From the NCBI RefSeq assembly GCF_037029465.1, contig NZ_JAYMEM010000026.1, forward strand, positions 1-64,000: a DNA stretch of 64,000 bases. Reading direction: 5' to 3'. This document shows, one piece after another, positions 6,111 through 14,188 of the stretch. The translations under genes were made by a program, and so were the position numbers. Under the pieces are notes generated by a model that saw only the letters and a list, made by a program, of their open reading frames with translations, did not search any database and was not told the DNA's origin. Position 1 is the first letter of the stretch; each line of letters opens with the position of its first letter. The stretch is from Mesoflavibacter sp037029465. Its GTDB lineage: Bacteria > Bacteroidota > Bacteroidia > Flavobacteriales > Flavobacteriaceae.

Positions 6111-6679
6111 TAAAACTCGATATTATCTGTGTTTCTAAAAACAATTTTAGAGGTAGATTCTAATTGTCCATCGTGATTAAACAAAAACTCATAAAGGTGT
6201 TTGCCAGAATCGGTTTTTCCTTTTAAAACAATTTCGTACTTAATTGTAATATTATTTTTAATGTCATTATTAAAATAGTTGATTAGGTCTTTTTCTTCAC
6301 CAGAAAACTGAATTTGTATTTTTCTAATCTTATGTTTTTTAAAGGTGTTTTTTAAAGATTTTTTAATGTTTTGTTGTGTAATTTCGGGTAAAATATTCCA
6401 GGAGTTTTCAATTTCAACATCTTGAATATTTCCGTTTTTATCAAATTCAATACTGTAATTTTTACCCTTAAATTTAGATTTTGCTTCAAAGCTAATACCA
6501 TTATTACTTTGTTCTTTGTACCATTTTACTTTTTTAGATTGAATGATTTTTGAAACAAATAATCTGGCTTTTTTAGGTACGTTTGTAAACGAAATTTTAG
6601 ACTCTTGCTCATATTTTGTTTGTGCTGAAAGTTGAAGCACAGCCAAGAAAAGTAGTAGTAGAAAAATTAATTTTTTCAT
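6110..6679 (-). CDS. Secreted PepSY-like small protein
   Basis: 189 aa from the ATG at 6679, which starts a clear signal peptide (MKKLIFLLLLFLAVLQLSAQ). A longer reading frame back to 6742 adds 21 residues without signal features and runs into the opposite gene. The mature part has a pattern of beta strands such as YSIEFDKNGNIQDVEIENSW, reminiscent of PepSY-like/BLIP-type domains of flavobacteria. A TATCTTTG -7 element (6697-6704, minus strand) lies 17 nt upstream. It is co-transcribed with the DUF2490 gene. Function unknown. Confidence 0.68.
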   Translation of the reverse strand: MKKLIFLLLLFLAVLQLSAQTKYEQESKISFTNVPKKARLFVSKIIQSKKVKWYKEQSNNGISFEAKSKFKGKNYSIEFDKNGNIQDVEIENSWNILPEITQQNIKKSLKNTFKKHKIRKIQIQFSGEEKDLINYFNNDIKNNITIKYEIVLKGKTDSGKHLYEFLFNHDGQLESTSKIVFRNTDNIEF

Positions 6680-6724
6680 GAGTAAACGGTTATCTTGCAA
6701 AGATAAACATTGAAACAGATAATT

Positions 6725-7060
6725 ATGAGTAATAGCATTCAATTTGAAGATTTTACCAAAGTAGATTTAAGAGTTGGAACTATCGTTGAGGTTAATGATT
6801 TTCCTGAAGCGCGCAGACCAGCGTTTCAGTTAAAGATAGATTTTGGAGATTTAGGTGTTAAAAAAACATCTGCTCAAATAACGACTATTTATAAAAAAGA
6901 AGATTTGCTTAATAAACAGATTGTTGCTGTTGTAAATTTTCCTAAAAAGCAAATTGCCAATTTTATGAGCGAGTGTTTGGTGATTGGAGCAGTAAAAGAA
7001 AAAGATGTGTTTTTACTTAATCCAGAACAAAAAGTACCTAATGGTAGTAGTGTAAATTAA
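6725..7060 (+). CDS. csaA: CsaA-type tRNA-binding (EMAP-II) protein
   Basis: 111 aa, almost entirely one OB-fold tRNA-binding domain. Residues 6-17 (FEDFTKVDLRVG) and KKTSAQITTIYKKEDLLNKQ match CsaA, a homodimer related to the C-terminal domain of MetRS and reported as a tRNA-binding, chaperone-like protein. The ATG at 6725 gives the family's usual N-terminus; an ATG at 6710 would add only five residues. It is divergent from the 6679 gene with 45 nt between the starts, so the promoters must overlap. Confidence 0.88.
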   Translation: MSNSIQFEDFTKVDLRVGTIVEVNDFPEARRPAFQLKIDFGDLGVKKTSAQITTIYKKEDLLNKQIVAVVNFPKKQIANFMSECLVIGAVKEKDVFLLNPEQKVPNGSSVN

Positions 7061-7357
7061 TATTTAACCACTTAAAATATTTCTTATAAAATTTTATCTA
7101 TCATTAAGAGCGATAGCAAAGAATCTATAATAAGAGCTTTAATTACAAAGATTCATCAGTCATGCTTCCTTCTGAATGACAAGTGAGTTTTATTAAGGTT
7201 GAGACTGTCATTCAGAGCGAAAGCGAAGAATCTATTGTAGTGATTGCTTTTTATGGAGATTCATCAGTCGTTCCTCCTTCTGAATGACAAAGGAATGTTT
7301 TAATAAAGTATCTTTAAATTATTAAAAGTAAATTTAGCTTCTAAAAATTCTTAAATA
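7061..7357. repeat. REP-like palindromic repeat cluster II
   Basis: Two facing-pair units, 7099-7181 (degenerate left half) and 7206-7289. Each has a left half of the type TGTCATTCAGAGCGAAAGCG continuing GAAGAATCT and a right half AGATTCATCAGTCGTTCCTC continuing CTTCTGAATGACA. Together with the flank GGAATGTTT, the stretch 7147-7300 recurs imperfectly at 7667-7820 on the other side of the GIY-YIG gene. 7301-7357 is AT-rich with nothing recognisable. Confidence 0.7.
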
Positions 7358-7666
7358 TTGAAACCATTAGGAACACATAATTATTATGTTTACATACTTA
7401 CAAATAAGAATAGAACAGTATTGTATACAGGTGTTACTAATAATTTAGTTGAAAGATTATATTACCATAATAACCCATTACCTTTTTCAAAGTCATTTAC
7501 AGCTAAGTATAAGTGTTTCTTTTTATTATATTTTGAACATTTTACTGAAATAGAAGCAGCAATTAAAAGAGAGAAAGAAATAAAAGGAAAGAGTAGAGCT
7601 AAAAAAGAAAATTTGATAAGCAGTTTTAATCCAAATTGGAAGTTTTTAAATCAAAAAATACAATAA
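7358..7666 (+). CDS. GIY-YIG domain endonuclease-like protein
   Basis: 102 aa, a single UPF0213-type GIY-YIG domain. YYVYILTNKNRTVLYTGVTN (residues 9-28) holds the motif in its usual variant form YVY/YTG; Arg33 (NLVERLYYH) and Glu67 (EIEAAIKREKEIKG region) fit the family's catalytic Arg and Glu. The start is TTG at 7358, placing the domain at the usual distance from the N-terminus. The gene sits exactly between two imperfect direct repeats of about 150 bp made of REP-like units, which is unusual for a housekeeping repair gene. A role in repeat spread is inference only. Confidence 0.82.
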   Translation: MKPLGTHNYYVYILTNKNRTVLYTGVTNNLVERLYYHNNPLPFSKSFTAKYKCFFLLYFEHFTEIEAAIKREKEIKGKSRAKKENLISSFNPNWKFLNQKIQ

Positions 7667-7860
7667 AAAGATTCATCAGTCATGCTTTCTTCTGAATGAC
7701 AAGTTAGTTGTATTAAGGTTTAGAATGTCATTCAGAGCGATAGCGAAGAATCTAAAACAAGAGTTTTGACTAACAAAGATTCTTCAGTCGTTTCTCCTTC
7801 TGAATGACAAAGGAATGTTTTTAGAATGTAATTGTCATTCAGAGCGAAAGCGAAGAATCT
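7667..7860. repeat. REP-like palindromic repeat cluster III
   Basis: It begins directly after the GIY-YIG stop codon with a lone right half (7669-7701), then a full facing pair (7726-7809), then a lone left half (7833-7860). 7667-7820 repeats 7147-7300 in the same order, including spacer words such as ATTAAGGTT and the flank AAAGGAATGTTT. The gene is therefore enclosed by direct repeats. Confidence 0.72.
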
Positions 7861-7877
7861 TAAAAAGTAAGATAAAA

Positions 7878-7908
7878 AAAGCACTTTTAATTTTAAAAGT
7901 GCTTTTTT
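7878..7908 (-). terminator. Intrinsic terminator of the PUR protein gene
   Basis: GCACTTTT/AAAAGTGC stem (7881-7902) flanked by an A-run and a T-run. On the minus strand it lies 24 nt after the stop at 7932 and is followed by T-rich sequence. Confidence 0.75.
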
Positions 7909-7931
7909 AATTAGTTTAGTTTAGTTGTTTT

Positions 7932-8303
7932 TTATATATCGTCAAAATCTACATCTGTAAATCTGCTTTCTGCACTTTCAGAAGTAGTTTCTTCAGTATT
8001 GTACTCTTTTTTAAAGTCTTTTTGATGACGCTCGCTAATTACTTCTTCACCTTTTTCATTTACAATATAATCGGTCATTTCTTGTAAAATAGTGTTGAAT
8101 TCGCTAAAATCTTCTTTGTATAAATAGATTTTGTGCTTTTTGTAGTGAAATGATCCATCATCATTTGTAAACTTTTTACTTTCGGTGATGGTTAAATAAT
8201 AATCGTCTGCTTTTGTAGCTCTTACATCAAAAAAATAAGTACGTCTTCCGGCTCTAAGTACTTTAGAAAAAATTTCCTCTTTCTCCATCATTTCGTTATT
8301 CAT
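7932..8303 (-). CDS. PUR family DNA/RNA-binding protein (DUF3276)
   Basis: 123 aa. Residues 8-80 form one PUR repeat (EIFSKVLRAGRRTYFFDVRA, DYYLTITESKK, HKIYLYKEDFSEF), matching the Bacteroidota DUF3276 family, whose members are single-stranded nucleic acid binders related to Pur-alpha. The C-terminal 40 residues are acidic and disordered (ending FTDVDFDDI). It stands alone downstream of the ABC transporter gene (84 nt gap) and has its own terminator. The exact cellular role is not established. Confidence 0.88.
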   Translation of the reverse strand: MNNEMMEKEEIFSKVLRAGRRTYFFDVRATKADDYYLTITESKKFTNDDGSFHYKKHKIYLYKEDFSEFNTILQEMTDYIVNEKGEEVISERHQKDFKKEYNTEETTSESAESRFTDVDFDDI

Positions 8304-8386
8304 AATATGAGTTGTGTTTATTAAAAATTTCTAAATCAAAAATCAAAAAAAAAGTTGAATGTCACAACAATTTAATGCAAATCTTT

Positions 8387-10129
8387 TTACTTCGTGGTTT
8401 TTAGATACAGCTCTTTGTAGTAACCATCTATGTTTATAAGCTGATCGTGTGTGCCAGATTGCACAATATTACCGTTGTCTAAAACAATAATTTTATGTGC
8501 ATTTTTTGCTGCAGAAATACGGTGACTTACAATAATTGTGGTTTTACCTTCGGTTATTTTTTTAAGATTATTTAATATTTTTTCTTCAGTTTCTGTATCT
8601 ACAGCAGATAAACAGTCGTCAAATAACATAATTTGTGGCTGCTTTATTAACGCTCTAGCAATAGATACACGCTGTTTTTGTCCGCCAGAAAGAGTAATAC
8701 CACGTTCGCCTAAAACAGTGTCATATTTTTTATTAAACTTTATAATGTTTTTATGGACTTGTGCTTGTTTTGCAGCTTCAATAACCTCTTCATCAGTAGC
8801 ATTTTCTTTACCAAATTTGATGTTATTATTAATAGTGTCACTAAATAAAAAGGCATCTTGTGGTACGTAACCAATTGCGTTTCTTAAACTGTTTAAGTTA
8901 AGTTGTTCTATTGGGTTTTGGTCAATACTAATTTCTCCTTTTTCTACATCATACAATCTACCAACCAAATCTAAAACGGTAGATTTACCAGATCCTGTTT
9001 TACCAATTATAGCAAGTGTTTCTCCAGAATTCACTTTAAAACTTACATCTTTTAAGGCTTGTATGTTAGTGTCGTCATAAGTAAAAGATACGTTTTTAAA
9101 CTCGATATTACCTTTTATGGTCGAAGGTTTTGGATTGTTGTTTTTAATTTCAGGTTCGGTCTTTAAAAACTCGTTTATTCTTTTTTGTGATGCTTCTGCT
9201 TCTTGTACAATAGAGGTTACCCAACCAACAGTAGCAACTGGCCAAGTTAGCATGTTTACGTACATGATAAATTCAGAAATGGTTCCTAAAGTAATTTCTC
9301 CAGCCATATATTGTTTACCGCCAAAGTAGATTACTACGATGTTACTTAAACCAATTAGTAAAATCATCATTGGGAAGAAAAACGCTTGAATACGCACCAA
9401 ACTTAGTTGTTTTTGTTTGCTAGTTTCAGCTAAATCTTCAAAGTTGGTATAGGTTTGAGGCTCGATTCCGTAGGCTTTAATTACTGAAATTCCGCTAAAA
9501 GTTTCTTGAGAAAACGTAGATAGTTTTGATAAAAATTGCTGTACAACGGTACTTCTTTTATGTATTTCGGAACTAATTTTATAGATAATAACCGATAAAA
9601 TTGGTAACGGAATTAACGTGTACATTGTCAATGTTGGCGATTGTCTGTACATAAAAATAATAACGACCACAAAAAGCGTTAATGTGTTAATACTATACAT
9701 TAATGCAGGACCAACATACATACGTACTTTACCAACATCTTCGCTAATACGATTCATTAAATCTCCAGTTCTATTTTTTTTGTAGAAATTAAGCGATAGT
9801 CTTTGGTACTGTTGGTAGACTTCATTTTTTAGATCAGCTTCGATAAATCTAGATACATTAATTAATGTTTGTCGCATTAAAAAGGTCATAATTCCTGAAA
9901 AAGCAGCAGCACCAACAATAATTAAAATGTATTTAAGAAGTGTACTTTTAAAAAGCGCTTCATTTACATTTTCATTTTGAAGTTGTTGATTAACCACGTC
10001 AATTATGGATCCAATATACTTTGGTACAAAAACCGAAAAGACTTTAGAAGCAATAGTTATAAAAATACCGATGATAATTCGGCTTCTGTATTTATAAAAA
10101 TATTTATTAAGATGTTGTAGTTCTTTCAT
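8387..10129 (-). CDS. ABC exporter half-transporter (fused permease-ATPase)
   Basis: 580 aa. Residues 1-315 are a type IV exporter membrane domain with six helices; 340-580 are the ATPase domain. Seen: Walker A GKTGSGKST (376-384), Q-loop Gln424, signature LSGGQ (480-484), Walker B IMLFDD (500-505), H-switch His536. The residue after the Walker B Asp is Asp505, not the usual catalytic Glu, as in one half of heterodimeric multidrug exporters; no partner gene is adjacent. It probably works as a homodimer or pairs with a distant half-transporter. Substrate unknown; lipid or drug export is the family's common role. Confidence 0.87.
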   Translation of the reverse strand: MKELQHLNKYFYKYRSRIIIGIFITIASKVFSVFVPKYIGSIIDVVNQQLQNENVNEALFKSTLLKYILIIVGAAAFSGIMTFLMRQTLINVSRFIEADLKNEVYQQYQRLSLNFYKKNRTGDLMNRISEDVGKVRMYVGPALMYSINTLTLFVVVIIFMYRQSPTLTMYTLIPLPILSVIIYKISSEIHKRSTVVQQFLSKLSTFSQETFSGISVIKAYGIEPQTYTNFEDLAETSKQKQLSLVRIQAFFFPMMILLIGLSNIVVIYFGGKQYMAGEITLGTISEFIMYVNMLTWPVATVGWVTSIVQEAEASQKRINEFLKTEPEIKNNNPKPSTIKGNIEFKNVSFTYDDTNIQALKDVSFKVNSGETLAIIGKTGSGKSTVLDLVGRLYDVEKGEISIDQNPIEQLNLNSLRNAIGYVPQDAFLFSDTINNNIKFGKENATDEEVIEAAKQAQVHKNIIKFNKKYDTVLGERGITLSGGQKQRVSIARALIKQPQIMLFDDCLSAVDTETEEKILNNLKKITEGKTTIIVSHRISAAKNAHKIIVLDNGNIVQSGTHDQLINIDGYYKELYLKTTK

Positions 10130-10189
10130 TAAGAAATTAATAATTGAAATAAATTATATTATCAAATTCGTATTTTAACACTAAAATAA

Positions 10190-10220
10190 TTGTACATATA
10201 TTAATTATAGTCTAATTTTG
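10190..10220 (+). promoter_or_regulatory. Promoter of the leucine dehydrogenase gene
   Basis: TTG (10190-10192), a 20-nt spacer, then TAATTTTG (10213-10220), a full match to the Bacteroidota -7 consensus TAnnTTTG, about 58 nt upstream of the ATG at 10279. Confidence 0.6.
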
Positions 10221-10278
10221 CACCGTCATTTTATAAAATTTATAATGTGACTAGGTCTAAAATTAATATCAATTAAAA

Positions 10279-11382
10279 ATGATTTCAGAATTAATCAATA
10301 CAAATCAATTACAAAAAGCAGACCCTGTTTTTGGGCAATTATCTTTTGACAATCACGAACAAGTTGTTTTTTGCAACGACAAAGATACAGGATTAAAAGC
10401 AATAATTGGGATACATAATACAGTATTAGGACCTGCTTTAGGTGGTACCAGAATGTGGCAGTATGCTAACGAATGGGAAGCACTTAATGACGTACTACGT
10501 TTATCGCGCGGTATGAGCTTTAAATCTGCAATTACTGGTTTAAATCTTGGTGGAGGAAAAGCAGTAATTATTGGTGATGCTAAAACACAAAAAACACCAG
10601 AGTTAATGAAACGTTTTGGTGAGTTTGTTCACAGCCTAAGCGGAAAATACATCACAGCAGAAGATGTTGGTATGGAAACTGCAGATATGGATTTAGTGAG
10701 AGAAGTAACACCTTATGTTACTGGTATTTCTGAAGAAAAAGGAGGCGCAGGTAATCCATCTCCAATCACTGCTTATGGTGTGTTTATGGGTATGAAAGCT
10801 GCTGCTAAATTTAAATTTGGTACAGATATTTTAGAAGGAAAAAAAGTAATTGTACAAGGTATTGGTCATGTTGGCGAAACTTTAGTAGAACACTTAGTAC
10901 AAGAAGGAGCAAAAGTAATTATAGACGATATTAACCAAGAGCGTCTTGAAGCTATTAGTAAAAAGTACGGTGCAACAATTTATAAAGGTGAAAATATTTA
11001 TGCAGAAGAAGTAGATATTTACGCACCATGTGCATTAGGAGCAACAATTAACGATGCTACTATCCAAACATTAAAAGCAAAAGTTGTAGCAGGAGCAGCA
11101 AATAACCAATTAGCAGACGAGATTAAACACGGTCGTCTACTACAAGAAAAAGGTATTGTTTACGCACCAGACTTTTTAATTAACGCTGGAGGAATAATTA
11201 ATGTTTACGCAGAATTAGAAAATTATGACAAAACAGAAATTATGCGCAAAACAGAAAACATATACAATACAACTATTGAGATTTTAAACAATGCAGATGT
11301 TAATAATATCACGACACATCAAGCTGCTTTAAATATTGCACAAAGTAGAATAGAAGCAAGAAAAAAAGAAAATCAACAATAG
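10279..11382 (+). CDS. ldh: Leucine (Glu/Leu/Phe/Val) dehydrogenase
   Basis: 367 aa, the size usual for LeuDH. It catalyses NAD-dependent oxidative deamination of branched-chain amino acids to 2-oxo acids. The catalytic lysines Lys82 (GMSFKSA) and Lys94 (LGGGKAVI) are present, as is the Rossmann motif VQGIGHVGETL (192-202) and the glycine-rich GPALGGTRMW near residue 51. It is monocistronic: own promoter upstream and a strong terminator at 11411-11442. Substrate preference for Leu over Val or Phe is inferred from family similarity. Confidence 0.93.
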   Translation: MISELINTNQLQKADPVFGQLSFDNHEQVVFCNDKDTGLKAIIGIHNTVLGPALGGTRMWQYANEWEALNDVLRLSRGMSFKSAITGLNLGGGKAVIIGDAKTQKTPELMKRFGEFVHSLSGKYITAEDVGMETADMDLVREVTPYVTGISEEKGGAGNPSPITAYGVFMGMKAAAKFKFGTDILEGKKVIVQGIGHVGETLVEHLVQEGAKVIIDDINQERLEAISKKYGATIYKGENIYAEEVDIYAPCALGATINDATIQTLKAKVVAGAANNQLADEIKHGRLLQEKGIVYAPDFLINAGGIINVYAELENYDKTEIMRKTENIYNTTIEILNNADVNNITTHQAALNIAQSRIEARKKENQQ

Positions 11383-11410
11383 GTTATCCTATAAATTATA
11401 TTATTTTTGC

Positions 11411-11442
11411 AAGGCGAAAGAAACCAATCTTTCGCCTTTTTT
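11411..11442 (+). terminator. Terminator after leucine dehydrogenase
   Basis: Perfect GGCGAAAGA/TCTTTCGCC stem (11413-11421 and 11428-11436) with a 6-nt loop, followed by TTTTTT. Confidence 0.9.
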
Positions 11443-11500
11443 AATTTAACAAGAAAAGCATTTTAAACTAAATAGTGCACAACCCAAAAAGTTCTTTGTA

Positions 11501-12448
11501 ATGATGTTAACAAGAAGACATATTCGTGTAAAAGTAATGCAAACACTATTTGCATTTAATGGTACAGAAAGTGATGATTTTACAAAAGATCAAAAGTTTT
11601 TATTGTACAGTATAGACAATATGTATAACCTGTATTTACTATTAATGTCTTTATTAATAGAAATCAATAAAAAAGCGACAAATCATCTAGAAACCGCACA
11701 AAAAAAACATCTAGCTACAGAAGAAGAAAAAAATCCAAACAAAAAGTTTATTAACAACCAATTACTACAATTAATCGTTAATAACGAAAGACTAAAAGTT
11801 CAATTAGAAGACAGAAAAATAACAAATTGGCAACTAGATAACGAGTACGTAGATTTACTTTACAAAGAAATTAAAAACAGTGACTTGTACAAAGATTACA
11901 TGTCAACAAAGACCTCTACTTTTAAAGAAGATAAAAACTTTGTAATAGATATCTTTAAAGAAATTATAGCACCAAACGATAAACTTTACGATTATCTAGA
12001 AGATAAAAATCTAACATGGTTAGACGATTTACCAACAGTAAATACATTTATCCTTAAATTATTAAGAAAACTTAAAGAAACTAGTGATCCTGTAACTTTA
12101 ACACCAAAGCTATACAAAGATATAGAAGACAAAGAGTACGCAATTAACTTGTTTAAAAAGACATTACTTAATCAAAGTAAACTAGGTGAAGAAATCTCAG
12201 GAAAAACCAACAATTGGGATAGAGACCGTATTGCATCATTAGACATGGTCCTATTAAAAATGGCAATTTGTGAGTTGTTACACTTTCCTTCAATACCAAC
12301 TAAGGTAACTATAAATGAGTATTTAGAGATTTCTAAAGAATACTCAACACCAAAAAGTAGCATCTTTATTAATGGTATTTTAGATAAACTTTTAAAAGAA
12401 TATCAAAACGACGGAAAACTAAATAAAGTAGGTAGAGGATTGATGTAG
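11501..12448 (+). CDS. nusB: Transcription antitermination factor NusB, enlarged
   Basis: 315 aa against about 140 in E. coli. The NusB start (TRRHIRVKVMQTLFAF, residues 4-19) and end (NWDRDRIASLDMVLLKMAIC with TKVTINEYLEISKEYS, residues 238-283) are intact. The roughly 200 residues between them replace the short helical linker of other NusB proteins, an enlarged form I know from Flavobacteriia. NusB with NusE binds boxA in rRNA leader RNA. Two ATGs in tandem at 11501 and 11504 leave the start uncertain by one codon. It is followed by the DUF1573 and yajC genes on the same strand. Confidence 0.9.
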   Translation: MMLTRRHIRVKVMQTLFAFNGTESDDFTKDQKFLLYSIDNMYNLYLLLMSLLIEINKKATNHLETAQKKHLATEEEKNPNKKFINNQLLQLIVNNERLKVQLEDRKITNWQLDNEYVDLLYKEIKNSDLYKDYMSTKTSTFKEDKNFVIDIFKEIIAPNDKLYDYLEDKNLTWLDDLPTVNTFILKLLRKLKETSDPVTLTPKLYKDIEDKEYAINLFKKTLLNQSKLGEEISGKTNNWDRDRIASLDMVLLKMAICELLHFPSIPTKVTINEYLEISKEYSTPKSSIFINGILDKLLKEYQNDGKLNKVGRGLM

Positions 12449-12531
12449 TAAAAAAATATTCTTACTTTTACCAATCTAAAATTTTAACCCTTAGCCAATT
12501 TGGCAATAAATAACTATTAAAAAATTATATT

Positions 12532-13014
12532 ATGAAAAAAGTACTAGTGGTATTAAGTGCAATTTGCTTAGTAGGATTTACATCTTGTAAAGAAGATGCA
12601 ACCAAAAAAATTGATGCAGAAAATGTAGCAGCAGCAGCAGAAAGAGATGCAAAAGCAAACGTATTTCCTGTAATGGAATTTGATAAAACAGAACATGATT
12701 TTGGTGAAATCGAATCAGGTACACCAGTAGAAACTGTTTTCTCTTACAAAAACGTAGGTGAAGCTCCGTTAGTAATTACAGATGTAAAAAGTTCTTGTGG
12801 ATGTACTATCCCTAAAGACTGGTCAAGAGAGCCATTAGCTCCAGGTGAGTCAGGAAAATTTACAGTTAAATTTAACGGAAAAGGTGCTAACAAAGTAACT
12901 AAAGTTGTTACTGTAACAGCAAATACAAAAACAGGTAGAGAAACTGTAAAAATCTCTGCTTTTGTTAAGCCAGATCCTAATGCACCTCAAAAAGGAATGC
13001 CTACAGTTCAATAA
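12532..13014 (+). CDS. DUF1573 domain lipoprotein
   Basis: 160 aa. Lipoprotein signal with Cys19 (GFTSC). Residues 48-145 form an Ig-like DUF1573 domain (EHDFGEIESGTPVETVFSYK; SSCGCTIPKDW; LAPGESGKFTVKF), including the conserved CGC pair. These are secreted or lipid-anchored beta-sandwich proteins widespread in Bacteroidota, without established function. It lies between nusB and yajC with only 2 nt to yajC, a linkage common in Flavobacteriaceae that suggests co-transcription. Confidence 0.88.
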   Translation: MKKVLVVLSAICLVGFTSCKEDATKKIDAENVAAAAERDAKANVFPVMEFDKTEHDFGEIESGTPVETVFSYKNVGEAPLVITDVKSSCGCTIPKDWSREPLAPGESGKFTVKFNGKGANKVTKVVTVTANTKTGRETVKISAFVKPDPNAPQKGMPTVQ

Positions 13015-13016
13015 TT

Positions 13017-13310
13017 ATGGGAGAATTAGGAAGTTTTTTACCAATAATTTTAATGTTTGCTGTGGTGTACTTTTTTATGATTGCACCTCAAATGAGACGT
13101 GCTAAGCAAGAAAAAAAGTTTGCAGCAGAATTAAAACGTGGTGACAAAGTAATTACAAAAAGTGGTTTACATGGTAAAGTTGTAGATCTTAACGAAAAAG
13201 ATAACAGCTGTATTATAGAAACTATGTCTGGTAAGTTAAAGTTTGATCGTTCTGCTATTTCTATGGAAATGAGTAAAACATTAAACAATCCAACATTAGA
13301 AAAGAAGTAA
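13017..13310 (+). CDS. yajC: Preprotein translocase subunit YajC
   Basis: 97 aa. One N-terminal membrane helix (residues 5-22, FLPIILMFAVVYFFMIAPQM), then a basic stretch (RRAKQEKKFAAELKRGDKV) and a small SH3-like domain (ITKSGLHGKVVDLNEKD). YajC associates with SecDF in the inner membrane to support protein export. It begins 2 nt after the DUF1573 stop. A strong terminator follows at 13331-13358, closing the operon. Confidence 0.92.
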   Translation: MGELGSFLPIILMFAVVYFFMIAPQMRRAKQEKKFAAELKRGDKVITKSGLHGKVVDLNEKDNSCIIETMSGKLKFDRSAISMEMSKTLNNPTLEKK

Positions 13311-13330
13311 TTATTACAACATATTTAAAA

Positions 13331-13358
13331 AAAGGCGACCAAATTGGTCGCCTTTTTT
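13331..13358 (+). terminator. Terminator after yajC
   Basis: GGCGACC (13334-13340) pairs with GGTCGCC (13346-13352) across a 5-nt loop, followed by TTTTTT. Confidence 0.9.
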
Positions 13359-13412
13359 ATTTGTTATCACTTCAAACAATAGTCAAAATTCATAACTAAA
13401 GAAGGATGTTGA

Positions 13413-14018
13413 TTAGCAGTTTTTATACTTATCGTGTAAGCCTTTTAATTCAATAATCATAGGTGTAATTTTTTCTAAACGACTAATTTTTGTAACCTCT
13501 CGTTTAGCTTCATTTATATAATTACAATATTCTTTTTGCTTAGAAGGGCTTAGTTTATCAAAAGCTACTTTTAGATTAGCGTTGTTTTTAAAAGCATCTT
13601 TTAATTCTGTAGGAATCGTAATATCTGCTTTTTTAGTTCGAGCGGCTTTAATTTCTTTTCCTAATTTTTGATTTTGTATTGCTTCTTTTATATAAGATAA
13701 AATTAAATCAGCTTTTAATTTGTCGTCACTCTCAAAGCGCATTTGTCGTAATGCTTTTGTTTTTCCTTCTTGAGCGTTTACCAACATATTAGCTTCGTCT
13801 TTTAAAAATACGCCATTAAAAAACCATAAACAATAATGGTTTTTAAACGCACCTAAGCCAATGACATTTTTCCCATTTATAGAGTAGGTTGGTGCATTCC
13901 ATTTTATATGTTCTTCTAATTCTGTTGAAATCAAAAGTTGCCTTAAGGTGTTTAATTGATTAGAAAAATCAGAATGGTTCTCTATATACTCTTCAACTGA
14001 GCTTACTTTTTTCATCAT
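13413..14018 (-). CDS. YdeI/YdhG family protein (DUF1801 plus OmdA-like domain)
   Basis: 201 aa from the tandem ATG at 14018 (MMKKVSSVEEYIENH); a longer frame to 14066 adds unlikely residues. Residues 5-120 are a DUF1801/YdhG-like domain (HIKWNAPTYSINGKNVIGLG, YCLWFFNGVFL). Residues 135-190 are the YdeI/OmpD-associated C-terminal part (IPTELKDAFKNN, FDKLSPSKQKEYCNYINEAK). The family is linked to stress and antimicrobial resistance phenotypes in some bacteria, mechanism unknown. It is monocistronic and convergent with yajC. Confidence 0.8.
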   Translation of the reverse strand: MMKKVSSVEEYIENHSDFSNQLNTLRQLLISTELEEHIKWNAPTYSINGKNVIGLGAFKNHYCLWFFNGVFLKDEANMLVNAQEGKTKALRQMRFESDDKLKADLILSYIKEAIQNQKLGKEIKAARTKKADITIPTELKDAFKNNANLKVAFDKLSPSKQKEYCNYINEAKREVTKISRLEKITPMIIELKGLHDKYKNC

Positions 14019-14109
14019 ATTCTCTTTTGTACTAAGGTACACAAATTCTATTTTAAATTTTAACACTTTGTAAGTGTTTGTTATTCAGTTTTGTATAATT
14101 ATTATTTAA

Positions 14110-14122
14110 ATTTAGTCTAAAT
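14110..14122. promoter_or_regulatory. Candidate metal-responsive operator
   Basis: ATTTAGTCTAAAT is a perfect 6-1-6 palindrome located 4 nt upstream of the -33 element of the siderophore receptor gene. A half-like word, ATCTAAATAA, recurs at about 14176-14185, just before the ATG. The position and the iron-uptake gene downstream suggest a Fur or DtxR-type site; this is inference. Confidence 0.4.
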
Positions 14123-14126
14123 AAAC

Positions 14127-14157
14127 TTTGTTTTATTTGTTTTCAGATATATATTTG
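14127..14157 (+). promoter_or_regulatory. Promoter of the siderophore receptor gene
   Basis: TTTG (14127-14130), 19 nt, TATATTTG (14150-14157): an ideal Bacteroidota promoter, about 31 nt upstream of the ATG. Confidence 0.65.
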
Positions 14158-14188
14158 CGGCATTATTTAAAACCAATCTAAATAAGTT

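Noticed and set aside
7358..7666. Homing endonuclease within an intron
   Set aside because: The gene is not inside another gene or a group I intron structure; it stands between repeats.
5041..7880. CRISPR array made of the regularly repeated 25-30 nt words
   Set aside because: Repeats occur in facing pairs, spacers are not uniform and share sequence among themselves, and no cas genes are near.
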